Source: Aquatica leii
Lineage: Eukaryota > Arthropoda > Insecta > Coleoptera > Lampyridae
Direction of reading: 5' to 3'
DNA length: 64,000 nt
NCBI GenBank assembly: GCA_035610365.1
Contig: CM069434.1
Location: 98,134,806-98,198,805 of the forward strand
Shown: positions 22,012-32,551 of the stretch, piece after piece
Layout: each line of letters opens with the position of its first letter
Position numbering within the stretch: the first letter of the stretch is position 1
Translations under genes and position numbers: made by a program
Notes under the pieces: model-generated
The model's database searches: none
Told to the model about the DNA's origin: nothing
Seen by the model: the letters and a program-made list of their open reading frames with translations, nothing else

Positions 22012-22300
22012 TACAGAAACGGCTTGTCGTTTTTTATCAGCAAATAAATGTTTGCAAATTGCTCATCACTCATTTTTAAAAAATGTTTATTTGCATGAGG
22101 ATCATTATCTTTTAAGTCAGTATTAAGCATATTTGAAATATTTGAGTGCGAAACTTTATTTCTCCTTTTGATCCAGGGTCTACTCCATAACTTTCTTTTT
22201 GCTTTTTTTGAATTTTTTCTGTTAGCAAAAAATCGTCGAAATAAGATCATAGAATAAAATATCACACTAGGACTAGCAGCAGCTAATAATTGCTTATCGA
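22012..22300 (-). pseudogene. Harbinger transposase, N-terminal piece
   Basis: Reading from about 22300 down: DKQLLAAASPSVIFYS, a short hydrophobic N-terminus, then KRKLWSRPWIKRRNKVSH, the Trp/Pro block at the start of HARBI1-like proteins, and FLKMSDEQFANIYLLI. No ATG was found in the expected place. The sequence ends at the terminal repeat of the piggyBac element on its left and continues at 19716. Confidence 0.75.
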
Positions 22301-25095
22301 TTTTTCAAAAAATATCGATATATACAAAGTAAACAAACAAGTAGATTAAACGTCACCGCACCAGTGTATGCCAACCGATAATTTCAAAGGTACCGTAATT
22401 TCAACCAATAAAAAGTCGCATTTCATGTAGTTTTTAATATTGCTTTTTAGATAGTGTCTTCTTCCGTTATCAGGATCCAGAACATTCTATTCTTTTCGAT
22501 CAGCTTTCCGAAGTTTTCAAATACTTCGTAAACGTTTTGCTAAGCATTCAAGAAATTTAGAAAACCTGTAAAAACAACAGTTATTTTTTTATAAAGAAAA
22601 TATTTCAAATTATGGTTTTGATAAATTTGAGAAAAATAACGAAATAAAATAATAAAAAACTGATAACTTTGATTTTACTATTAATTTTGCATCAGAACCA
22701 AGCTATTCCTATAAAGAAATAGTTTTTTGAATTTAAAAAATTATGTAGTGTGAAATAATCGTATTTTGTAATTGCAATCATTTCTAATCTATATAAAATA
22801 ATTTTTGGTATTTGCTAAATATGGAGTAACACGCTGATTTTGTTATAATAAAGCATCGATCTAACAAACAAAATTTTGTTCAATATTAAAAAATTAATTT
22901 TTTGGTGTGTTTAGACAGCACATATAAAAAAAAATTATGTATATAAGTTTAAAAAATTACGGGAAAATTTAATCTTGCATAAATCAATAACTCACTTTTA
23001 AATTGCCTGAATCAAAAATTATTTTTATTTTTATTTTTATAAAAAATTAAGGTGTATAAACGAGTAAAATTTAATTTGCAAATGATGTGCTATTTTAAGC
23101 AAATACGCATTGAAATTGTAGGTAGCGGTAAAATTTATTGACAAACAAAAATCGTATTAAAAAACCTAAATTAAGACTTCAACTGATGTGCCAATGATGT
23201 CACAACGTCCATTAACAATATAAAAACAAGATACGTCTGCATTAACTTTGTTGATAACGCAGATTAAACTTGACACAATTAAAAAAAAAGTAAGAGTCTT
23301 AAGATGCCATGAAAGAAACCAGGATATCCTTGGCATACCTGCGATGCAAGTTCATTCTTCTGTTAAAGCACCTGGTGAATAGAAATAGTTCGAATCATAC
23401 ACGTGGTTCAATTCTTAAATAAGAACAATGATTAATGATTACTGATGCAAAAGAAATGTATAATGTACGTTTTTACCTTTTTTGTTTTCAATCACTGCTT
23501 TGCATAAAGTCATAAAAATGTAGTCAACAAACAGATTTAAACAAGCAAGGTGTAAATTAGCAATTAAATTGTTAAGCAAGAAACTTCTTTGAATAACCGC
23601 AACTAAGAAAATCTATGATTTTTCAGAAATAATTACTAACCTTTGAATACTTACAGTTCTAATTCGAATTAGAAAATGAATGCATTCATTTATTTTAGAT
23701 GATAAAATATAAAAGATTAAAGATATTGTTTTACCATATCAAACAAACGCTGTTTAATTTAGTGTCGTTGTATCAGTGTCGGGGAAAGGCAGATGAGTTT
23801 GACCTATTACCTCATACCAAACGTGCAAAAGGTCAGTTGACACTATAGACTTATTCAACACAACCACACAATGTAGACGTGAGCAAGTAAAGAATCCATG
23901 CAATGTATTCGGTCAATTGATAGCTGGCAATCTTCCACGAACGAATGCAATAACTTGTGATTGCACATAGTAAAAAAATAGTTTAAAAAAAACTTAAAAA
24001 CGTAAATGCATAAAAAAGTTAACCTTCATCACATATAATTGTTTATTTAACCGCTTATTTAACAGCAATAAAATGTACAAAAACGCTAAGTACAATTTCT
24101 GAAAAAATCTAATGTACGCGATTGAAGATAAAACATGCCGCAATTAATACCTTACCTAATAGTTTCAAATAGAAAGTATTAAGAAACCTATTTTTATCAA
24201 ACAATTAATGTTTACTAAGGTAATTACATAAAAAAATTATTTATTAATTTTTTTTTAAATATTATAGCGCATCAACATTTTGTTATTGTTGTATTGTGAG
24301 ACACCAATACCAATTACTTCATATTGATTTTATCTTTCAGATGATTAAATAGTCGAGGTTACAACCTACACGCATCTTCTTTTACAAGATTTAAAAAACT
24401 TGGCATATTTCAACAAGATTAAGAGTTTCCTATTACCAACAAGAACTTGTTAGACGTTAATTAGATCGCTGCGTGAGAAAAAAAATTACTGCTGTCACTA
24501 TGCAATAACGATATCAAAAAGTTATCTAAGAATTTTTCTATTTTTGTTAAAATCCAGATAAACTTAATTTATGTTCGATGGTTTGGTTTCAGTGAGAATT
24601 TTATTACTTAATCGAGACACAATCTTTATTTCTTAATTTGAGGTACCGTACGTGATTACAACCTGTTAAAGCTGTTTAATTAACACGGCAATTTATAGAT
24701 TATATGCTATTTAAACTCTTTGGTTTTTTCGGCAATTTACAGTGAGTTAAAAATTTGTATAATCATGTAGTTAAACAATTTTCAAACAACGTTTTGTGGT
24801 GATAAACGTTATTATCTGATTTTCTATTGCGTTTGTATTTATGCAAGAATTTTCTTATACCAGTACAAAATTTGTTTTATTGCTACTGCAGAAGCAAAAT
24901 ATTTTTAATAGACGTGGTCTAGGTGTACAGTAATTTTTAACGCATTTTACACAATGTAAATCAAGATTGATTTTTTTAGATTTTAATCTGATTTCAAAAA
25001 TATATTATTTGGACGTTATTTTTGGCAAGTGGTTTTTCTTTTATAACAACGGATATGGCCAAAATTTAAAGTCATTTAGTATTTGTCGGTTCTTC
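22301..25095. other. AT-rich stretch, no gene supported
   Basis: About 2.8 kb. A minus-strand open patch near 22540-22450 resembles coding sequence but matches nothing I recognise. No terminal repeats were noticed. Confidence 0.4.
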
Positions 25096-25099
25096 TACT

Positions 25100-25342
25100 T
25101 GTAGCAATCTAATTTTTAAATTTGAATTTGGCGCCGTAGTTACCCGCCTTTTTGTAGTTTAGTTATACCTTCCGGCGTGTGTAAAGAGACACGGTTACCG
25201 GCATTGTAGAATGAGCCGTTATGTTTGATTGTAGCTGTATTGAATTTTTGTATATATCCTGACAATAAACTCTTAATATACAGTGTGTACTTGAATTTAA
25301 AGGATTGATCCGGTAGCGTTCAAATTGAACAACGTTACTACA
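25100..25342 (+). repeat. 5' LTR of the plus-strand gypsy element
   Basis: TGTAGCAATC...CGTTACTACA, with a CAATAAA polyadenylation signal near 25263. Confidence 0.93.
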
Positions 25343-25401
25343 GCGTCAGAAGTGGGATTGACCCAGAGATTGACCTGATAATTGAAGATCATTTTATACA
25401 C

Positions 25402-26260
25402 GTGCACCGCTTGTGCACCGCCATATTTACAAAAATGGATTCATCGATCCAAGCGGACGAGAATCAGCAGGTCTCGCTCCAAGAGTTAATTGAAGCAACC
25501 ATACGAGCTGTTCAACGAACATTCATTCAGAGTAGCATTGCCCAAGGTACGACACAGCACGAAACTTTAACAATAAAACTTAAAAACTCTGAAATAAGTG
25601 CACTAATACCTACCTTTGGAGGAAACGAAGGAGAAGAAATCGAACATTGGTTCAACCGAATTGATATTGTACAAAACACTTACTCTGTGCATGTTTAAGA
25701 CTAGGGAGGATAAAATCATACTAATGCGTAAATTTGAATCTCGACGTTGGAGGAAAAGTGAAAAATTCTCAGTGTATTACCACGAGAAGATATTGTTAGG
25801 CAATAAATTGAATCTTACCGAAGACGACATGATCAATTACATTATTGATGCAATGGACAATCCTATGTTGCAAACACAAGCCAGAATGCAAGATTTTAAG
25901 TCGCTGGCACAGTTTGCAAAAATCATGAATAAAGTGACGTCGTCAGATAGAGGCATAACCAGTGTGAACAAAACATATATTTCCCAGACAGCAAAAACGA
26001 ATTTTTTGAGACCAGGATCAAGTTCAGCGTCATCTCAAGCAGTACATAGGGATGGTAGTGGAAACTCAAGTGAAATCATTCGAAACCCCATTCGGTGTTT
26101 CAGTTGTAGTAATGGACACTTGTCAACTGCTTGTTCCAAAACAAGACGCCCAAAGGGTAATTGCTTTCGGTGCGGTGAAGCTGGCCATAGGGTTGAGAAT
26201 TGTAGGAAGCAGGTAGCAGGAGGTAGCGCAGTGGAAAGTTTACCAGATAGCACAACGATG
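25402..26260 (+). pseudogene. gypsy gag with a frame break
   Basis: A short first frame (25402-25698) gives the gag N-terminus, with a likely functional start at the ATG near 25435 (MDSSIQADENQQ) and the core motif IPTFGGNEGEEIEHWFNRID. It stops at 25696. The next frame picks up the remaining capsid region (KIILMRKFESRRW onward), so a small deletion or frameshift lies there. Two zinc knuckles follow, CFSCSNGHLSTAC (about 26095-26135) and CFRCGEAGHRVENC (about 26165-26205). The second frame runs on into pol without a stop. Confidence 0.83.
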
Positions 26261-28180
26261 GTAGTAGAGACACCACCAGCTGAAATTTCTCCAGTCGTTG
26301 CCCCGACCTACACACTTCCAATTGAGTTTGAAGTCAATGACGAATGTGAAGGAACTGTGAGTAATTATAAAGTAATTGCATTGCTTGATACAGGAAATCC
26401 GATAAGTTTGGTTAAATCTAAATTTATACAAGGAGTCGAGCTGGTTCAAGAAGATGGATATTTTACTGGGATAAATAACTCGAAGCTTAGAGTCCTAGGT
26501 ACGTTTATGACTGAAATCAATATTTATGATATGATTGTTACAGTAAAATTGTACGTAGTTCCGAATAATACGATGAATTTTAGTTGTGTGTTAGGGAGAG
26601 ATGTTATATGTAACTCTAATTTAGAATTTAGCTTTGGTTCGAAAGTTACGATTAGAAAAGTAATGTCAAATCAAGTGGTTAACCATGAGCCTTCCGATTT
26701 TGAAATTATGCATATTGACTGCTTTAGCAATTGTAATACCGATGAGCTTATTATTGGTGAGCAAATTGATTGTAAATCACGTAGTAAATTGATAGAAACT
26801 TATAATTCTTTTTATCGTAATGCAGAAAGACCAGTTGTGCCTTCTGTGAAATACGAAATGCAAATAACACTTAAACGGGAACAACCATTCTATTTTACTC
26901 CTCGTCGATTGTCCTACTCCGAAAAAATTGAGGTTCAAAAAATTATTGACGAATTATTGAAAAATGGTGTAATCAGAACTAGTTGTTCAGAGTATTGTAG
27001 TCCGGTCGTTTTAGTCAAGAAGAAAACAGGGAAAACACGTATGTGCATTGATTATCGGGAACTGAACAAGTTAATAGTTAAGGATAGGTTTCCCTTACCA
27101 TTAATTGAAGATCAATTGGATGCTTTGAAGGGAAAGACACTTTTTACCTCTTTAGATCTAAGAAACGGGTTTTATCATGTTCCAATTGCTGTAGATAGCA
27201 TTCGTTTCACGTCATTCGTAACGCCACTAGGGCAATACGAATATCTGAAAATGCCATTTGGGATTTGTACAGCACCCCAAAACTTTGCGCGTTATATTAA
27301 CTTGATTTTTAGTGACCTTGTACGTGAAAACAAAATATTGATTTATTTCGACGATCTACTGGTGGCTACAGAAAATGTTGAACAACATTTAGAAATTTTA
27401 AAAATTGTGTTTGAACGTATGACGGAAAACTTATTAGATCTTAGACTAGAAAAGTGTAGCTTTATGAAATCTCGTACTATTTATTTAGGTTATTTGGTAG
27501 ATGAGAATGGCATTAGCCCTAGCCCGAAAAATGTCGAGGCAATCGTAGAATATCCGATACCTAGAAACGCCCATGAGGTACATAGATTTATAGGGTTAAC
27601 TTCGTATTTTAGAAAACTTGTCCAAGATTTTGCAACTATACCAAAACCTTTAAATATGCTAATCAGAAAAAATGTAAAATTCGTTTGGGGCAGTACGGAA
27701 TTAAAATCATCCGAATTATTGAAAAACAAACTAGCCGAGTCCCCATTATTAAGCATATATTTTCACCATTGTTGGAAACGGAATTTCATTGCGATGCTAG
27801 CTGCGTTGGGTTCGGTTCAGTTCTGTTCCATCGGGTCTTTTATTATAGTAAGCGTACAAGTGATACTGAATCTCGTTATCACAGTTACGAATTAGAGACT
27901 CTTGCTATAAGGTATTCGCTTGAACAATTTAGAATTTATTTATTAGGTCTTAAGTTTAAGATTGTTACAGATTGTAACTCGGTTAGATTAGCTTTTCAAA
28001 AAAAAGAAATGAACCCAAGAATTAATTGATGGGCGTTGTATTTCCAAAATTTTGACTACGTGTTAGAGCATCGGAGTGGAACAAACATGCAGCATGTAGA
28101 TGCACTTAGTCGCGCGCAAAATATACTGGTTATATCTGAGAATTCGTTTGAAAGCGCTTTAATTGTTAAACAAACTTAGG
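26261..28180 (+). pseudogene. gypsy pol: protease, reverse transcriptase, RNase H
   Basis: The frame open to 27895 contains the protease site ALLDTGNPISLV (about 26375), RT motifs MCIDYRELNKLIVKDRFPLP (about 27045), SLDLRNGFYHVPI and MPFGICTAPQNFARY, and the intact catalytic box IYFDDLLVA (about 27340-27365). RNase H continues in another frame from about 27770 (FHCDASCVGFGSVLFHR), so a frameshift lies near 27765. A TGA at 28027-28029 replaces the expected Arg before WALYFQNFDYVLEHRSG. A TAG at 28177-28179 follows. RT itself looks intact. Confidence 0.88.
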
Positions 28181-28209
28181 ATCCAAATATCTTTAGAATT
28201 AGGGAACGG

Positions 28210-29430
28210 TTGGAGAGGCAGGACGATTCATTTTTTAAATTGCGAGACGGTATAGTTTACAGAAAAGCAAAGGACAAGCTTTTATTTTGCGTACCAAAAG
28301 ATATGCAAGAGAATGTAATTAGGACGTGTCACGATAATATAGGACACGTAGGAATAGATAAGACCTTGGATTTAATTAAACAAACATATTGGTTTGCAAA
28401 TTTGCGTGAAATTGTTAGGGATTATATATCCAATTGCTTGAAGTGTATTACCTTTTCACCTGTAGACGGAAAACGAGAAGGTTTGCTACATAATGTTGAT
28501 AAGGGTACTAAACCGTTTGATACACTCCATATTGACCACTTCGGGCCACTCGAAGTAACACGTAAAAGAAACAGGCACATATTGGTGGTAATTGATGCAT
28601 TTAGCAAGTTCGTAAGCTTATTTCCATGTCGATCAACTGATACTAAAACTGTCATTGTACATTTGAGTAATTACTTCAATACATATAGTAAGCCTCGCCG
28701 AATTGTATCTGATAGAGGTAGTTGTTTCAGGTCGGTACATTTTAAAGAGTTTTTGAGTAGGGAAAGTATTGAATTGGTTCTAATAGCAACTGCATGTCCT
28801 AGGTCTAACGGCCAAGTGAAACGCATAAACAGATTTATGGCCCCCATGTTAGCCAAATTAATCGACATCGAAAATAAAATAGAGTGGGACGATGTCTTAA
28901 TTGAAGTTCAGTTTGCTATCAATAACACCATTAATAGAGCTATTGGAGTAAGTCCATCAATGCTACTTTTTGGCATAAATCAAAAAGGGAAGGTACATGA
29001 CAATGTTAAACTTTTTCTTGATGAAAACGAATACTTGTCTAACAATTGCATAGATTTAAACGAAATCAGGACTAGAGCTCAGGTTTTGAATAGAGAGTTG
29101 CAAGAGTATAATAAGTTCTTATATGATAGGAAGCATAAAAATGCTAAGCTGTATAAAATAGGTGACTATGTAGTTATAAGGAACGTTGATACAACTCCAG
29201 GCGTTAACAAAAAGTTACTGCCTAAATTTAAGGGACCATATGTTGTTAAAAGGTCATTAGGAAATGATAGATATGTCCTATCAGATATTGAAGGATTCCA
29301 AGTTAGTCAGATTCCTTTCGAGGGAGTCTTTGACTCCAGTAGAATTAAGTTATGGAGTAAATATAATGTCGATGATTCTGATGTTGTCGGGGACGACAAT
29401 AGTCAGGTTGGTCGAGCTGTAGCAATCTAA
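28210..29430 (+). pseudogene. gypsy integrase, open but catalytic Glu replaced by Lys
   Basis: An open frame of 406 codons. The zinc-binding HHCC domain is at residues about 40-75 (HDNIGHVGIDKT ... CLKC). The catalytic core has Asp in LHIDHFG (about 28530) and Asp in VSDRGSCF (about 28710). The third residue should be Glu in NGQVER; here it reads NGQVKR, with an AAA Lys codon at 28819-28821 (GAA to AAA). The C-terminal part holds IGDYVVIRN and FKGPYVVKR, the usual small barrel. The frame ends in the 3' LTR. It would encode a catalytically dead integrase. Confidence 0.9.
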
Positions 29431-29660
29431 TTTTTAAATTTGAATTTGGCGCCGTAGTTACCCGCTTTTTTGTAGTTTAGTTATACCTTCCGGCGTGTGT
29501 AAAGAGACACGGTTACCGGCATTGTAGAATGAGCCGTTGTGTTTGATTGTAGCTGTATTGAATTTTTGTATATATCCTGACAATAAACTCTTAATATACA
29601 GTGTGTACTTGAATTTAAAGGATTGATCCGGTAGCGTTCAAATTGAACAACGTTACTACA
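29418..29660 (+). repeat. 3' LTR of the plus-strand gypsy element
   Basis: Same as the 5' LTR except for one C-to-T and one A-to-G difference. The integrase frame ends inside its first bases. Confidence 0.93.
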
Positions 29661-29664
29661 TACT

Positions 29665-30871
29665 ATTACTTATATCAAGAATGCCCCTTAGTAGAACAAA
29701 TCCCTTTTTAAATGTTACAAATTTGCTTTTTCAAAAACAGTCAACGTTTTAAATTTTGGCACAAAAATGTTTTATAATAACTGTAAGAACGTGAAATGTC
29801 CGCGTACAACAAAACGAATTGGATTCGTTTAATAAATGTTTTAACGATTCGTTGGGAGAGTGTCACATTGGTGTTGAATAAAAACAATTTTAGAAAGTAA
29901 AATAAAATGGTAGTTTTGAAATAAATAAGTTTTGATTCTTGAACGGCATTTGTTGTATTTTTTTTAAAATACCGTTGAACATTAATGACTTAGTTTTTAA
30001 TTAAACCGGCGGTGGTTTGTTTTACAAATTTTTAGAAGTGGCAGCTACGGAATTTGAAACAGGGACCATCGGTGTAATAGGAGACCTTTGGACACTACAC
30101 TACGGCAGACTGCTTCTAAATTATGTTTAGTTAAAGTATCACCTTCGTACATTCTTAATGTTTAAAATTTGAATAAGCAAAAAATACTTTTTTATGCAAA
30201 ACAAATATTACATTTTTTTAACTTGTAGAACAAAATTATAGAAAATGTTAGGACAAAGATTTTAAAGGTAATGAGTCTAAAGAGCGGACAGTCAGACAAA
30301 TGCGTGGAGCCTGCCTCTTTTGCATTTTTGTGTAACTTTTTGTCTTTGTTGCTTTTTTAAAGAGTATTATTTTATATTGCCTTTATACATATAAATTTTG
30401 AAAAGTTTGTGTAAACAGTGTTTTAATAGGTAGATGACAATAACGCATTACAAAATTTTATTTAAATTACGTACAATAATATAATTAACATTTTTTCCTC
30501 AAAAGGACTTACCGCGAACCTATAAATAGGATCATGAATTTTCATGTTTTGTTAAAAAATGGTTTCCAGAAAACATTAAATACAAAAACCGCTTATAGAG
30601 AAGAACTATTGTAAGAATTTATACTAGGATTATGTACAATAACAGGTTTAAAAAAACACTATTTACAAAACCGGAAGAATTTTGGATCGAATCATATTTT
30701 ATAGGTCTATTCAGTAAAGCAAACAAATACAGATAATTTGAATACTGTCCGGTGGGATTCCTTTAATGACTGAAACACATGACTATAATATTTTTTGTTT
30801 GTTATAAATACTTGTGATATTATCACACTGTGATAGTCTATTGCTGTTGTGCTGTGAGTAAGTTTTAAAAA
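29665..30871. other. AT-rich stretch, no gene supported
   Basis: An open patch at 30020-30128 (VAATEFETGTIGVIGDLW) matches nothing I recognise and lies within an imperfect hairpin (TTTAGAAG ... CTTCTAAA). Nothing else was seen. Confidence 0.4.
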
Positions 30872-32551
30872 ACGCCACCTAATAAACAATCAAAATTTGA
30901 AAATTATTACAAGGTGAGTAAATTGGACAATAATTTAACAACCGACGGGGAAAACCTTTTTTGTCAAGTTTGTTCAAAATCAGTAAGTTTGTATTATCTT
31001 AATTTAAATGCTTTAATTACTAGTATATGTATTATTTTAGATCGGTGCTACTGAAAAGCACCATGTAAAACAACACTTGGGTAGTAGTTTACATTTAAAA
31101 AATATTAAAAAACTATGAAACAACCATTGTTAAAAAACGTTATAGAAGATCAACAGAATAAACCTGGCCCATCAAAAACAACATTTGCTTTAGATTTGTG
31201 CGAAGCATTGGTGTCGGCTCACATTCCTCTTAAAAAATTTGATAATATCAATTTTCGCAAATTCCTCGAAAAATACACCGAACAAGTTGTTCCAGATGAA
31301 TCAACTTTGAGAAAAAATTATTTGGACATATGTTACCAATCGGTAAGCAGTTTAATTAACGTATTAATAGTTTTCAAAATGCTGGTTTACCTTTTATAGA
31401 AAATACAGACAATAAGGAATGACATTGGGGACCATTACATTTGGATTTCGGTTGATGAAACAACCGATTGCAGAGGTCGATATATAGCAAATTTTGTAGA
31501 TGGTAAATTGTCCAAATTAGAACCAGGAAAAACTCATTTGCTAGCATCCAAAAAAATTCCACAGACCAATCACAAAACAGTTGCAAATTTTTTCGATGAT
31601 TGTTTACGTAAGTTTTTTTTTAATGATTGATTAATATAATCAAATCTATTAATTACAATTATATAATTTTATGTTTGTAGGACTTTTGTATCCCAATGGC
31701 GTAAAAAAAGAAAAGGCTGTGTGAATTCATTAGAGACGAGTTTGCAATAGTAAACAAGTTAATTTCTACCACCAAAAAGTTAAAAATTACTAACATATTA
31801 GATTCTTTTTTTGATTACTGGATCTTGTTTCAGGTTTTTGTGAAAGCACCATTACAGGTAAGGGCCTATAAAGAAAAACTTTCAGATGTTAAACTTCCAC
31901 CGGAACCTATCATAACAAGATGGGGAACTTGGTTATCTGCTTGCATTTTTTATGCAACATATTTTGAACTAATTAAAGGGGTTACAGTTCATACTACATA
32001 CTGACATTGTCTTATACATTAATTGAATTGTCTTACTTCAGGTGGTTGAATTATTTGACGAAACGGCCTTTGTAGCAATTGCTAAATTTCAAAAAGCTGT
32101 TAATGACGAAGCTGTTAAGAGAGAACTAGTTTTTATAAAAACACACTTTTCCGGCATTCCTGACAAATTAAAGAAGTTAGAAAAAAACGAAACCGCAATG
32201 ACCGAATCTTTCGCTACATTCGAAAGAGTAAGAGCAATTATAAGAGCATGTCCAGGGACTATAGGAAGAAAACTTAATCAAAAATTGGATTCCGTCACAT
32301 CAAAAAACCCTTCCTCAGACCTCTTTAAACAACTGACTAAAAATCAAAAAGGGGAGGTCATGAAGCATCAACAGAAAATATCTTTAACAGTAACAAAAAA
32401 ATCGGCATTAAAATTTGCTCCACTAACATCTTGTGATGTCGAAAGAACTTTTTCCTTCTATAAAGATATTTTAAATGATAAAATGCAACAGCTTCTTGGT
32501 CAAAATATTGAAAAATATTTGATTTGTGCTTGGAGAAATAATAGCACTTAA
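30872..32551 (+). pseudogene. hAT-type transposase gene with short introns, inactivated
   Basis: Exons reconstructed by frame and GT-AG sites: 30872-30982, 31043-31342 region, 31400-31607, 31681 onward, a block to 31980, and 32042-32551. Introns of about 57-73 bp lie at 30983-31040, 31343-31399, 31608-31680 and 31981-32041. The N-terminus has a BED-like zinc finger (FCQVCSKS, then HHVKQHLGSSLHLKN) and a LRKNYLDICYQS block. The first catalytic Asp is probably in WISVDETTDCRG (about 31440). The C-terminus carries the hAT dimerisation motif (APLTSCDVERTFSFYKDIL, about 32420). The start codon is ACG instead of ATG, a base is missing from an A-run near 31113, and exon 4 lacks the central catalytic block after about 31717 with a stop. 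No terminal repeats were found, so a decayed domesticated gene is an alternative. Confidence 0.75.

Larger units (their letters stand above)
16860..22300 (-). mobile_element. PIF/Harbinger transposon gene region broken by two piggyBac insertions
   Basis: Three minus-strand pieces (22300-22012, 19716-19354, 17220-16860) join, in order, into one Harbinger-type transposase once the two piggyBac elements between them are removed. The coding frame resumes at the first joint (about 22012/19720) and the sequence resumes at the second. Terminal inverted repeats of the Harbinger element itself were not identified, so the given limits are those of the coding remnants. Confidence 0.75.
25100..29660 (+). 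mobile_element. young gypsy-type LTR retrotransposon, 4.56 kb
   Basis: LTRs of 243 bp (25100-25342 and 29418-29660) with TG...CA ends differ at only two bases. The 4-bp target duplication TACT lies at 25096-25099 and 29661-29664. The primer binding site after the 5' LTR contains CAGAAGTGGGAT, which fits the complement of a tRNA-Leu 3' end. Gag, protease, RT, RNase H and integrase follow in gypsy order. Several inactivating changes are present despite the low LTR divergence. Confidence 0.93.

Noticed and set aside
22450..22545. Minus-strand open patch (FENFGKLIEKNRMFWIL) beside the Harbinger gene, considered as its second, Myb-like gene
   Set aside because: Too short, with no recognisable Myb/SANT pattern.
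28422..28868. Minus-strand frames inside the gypsy integrase
   Set aside because: Antisense shadows of the integrase frame.
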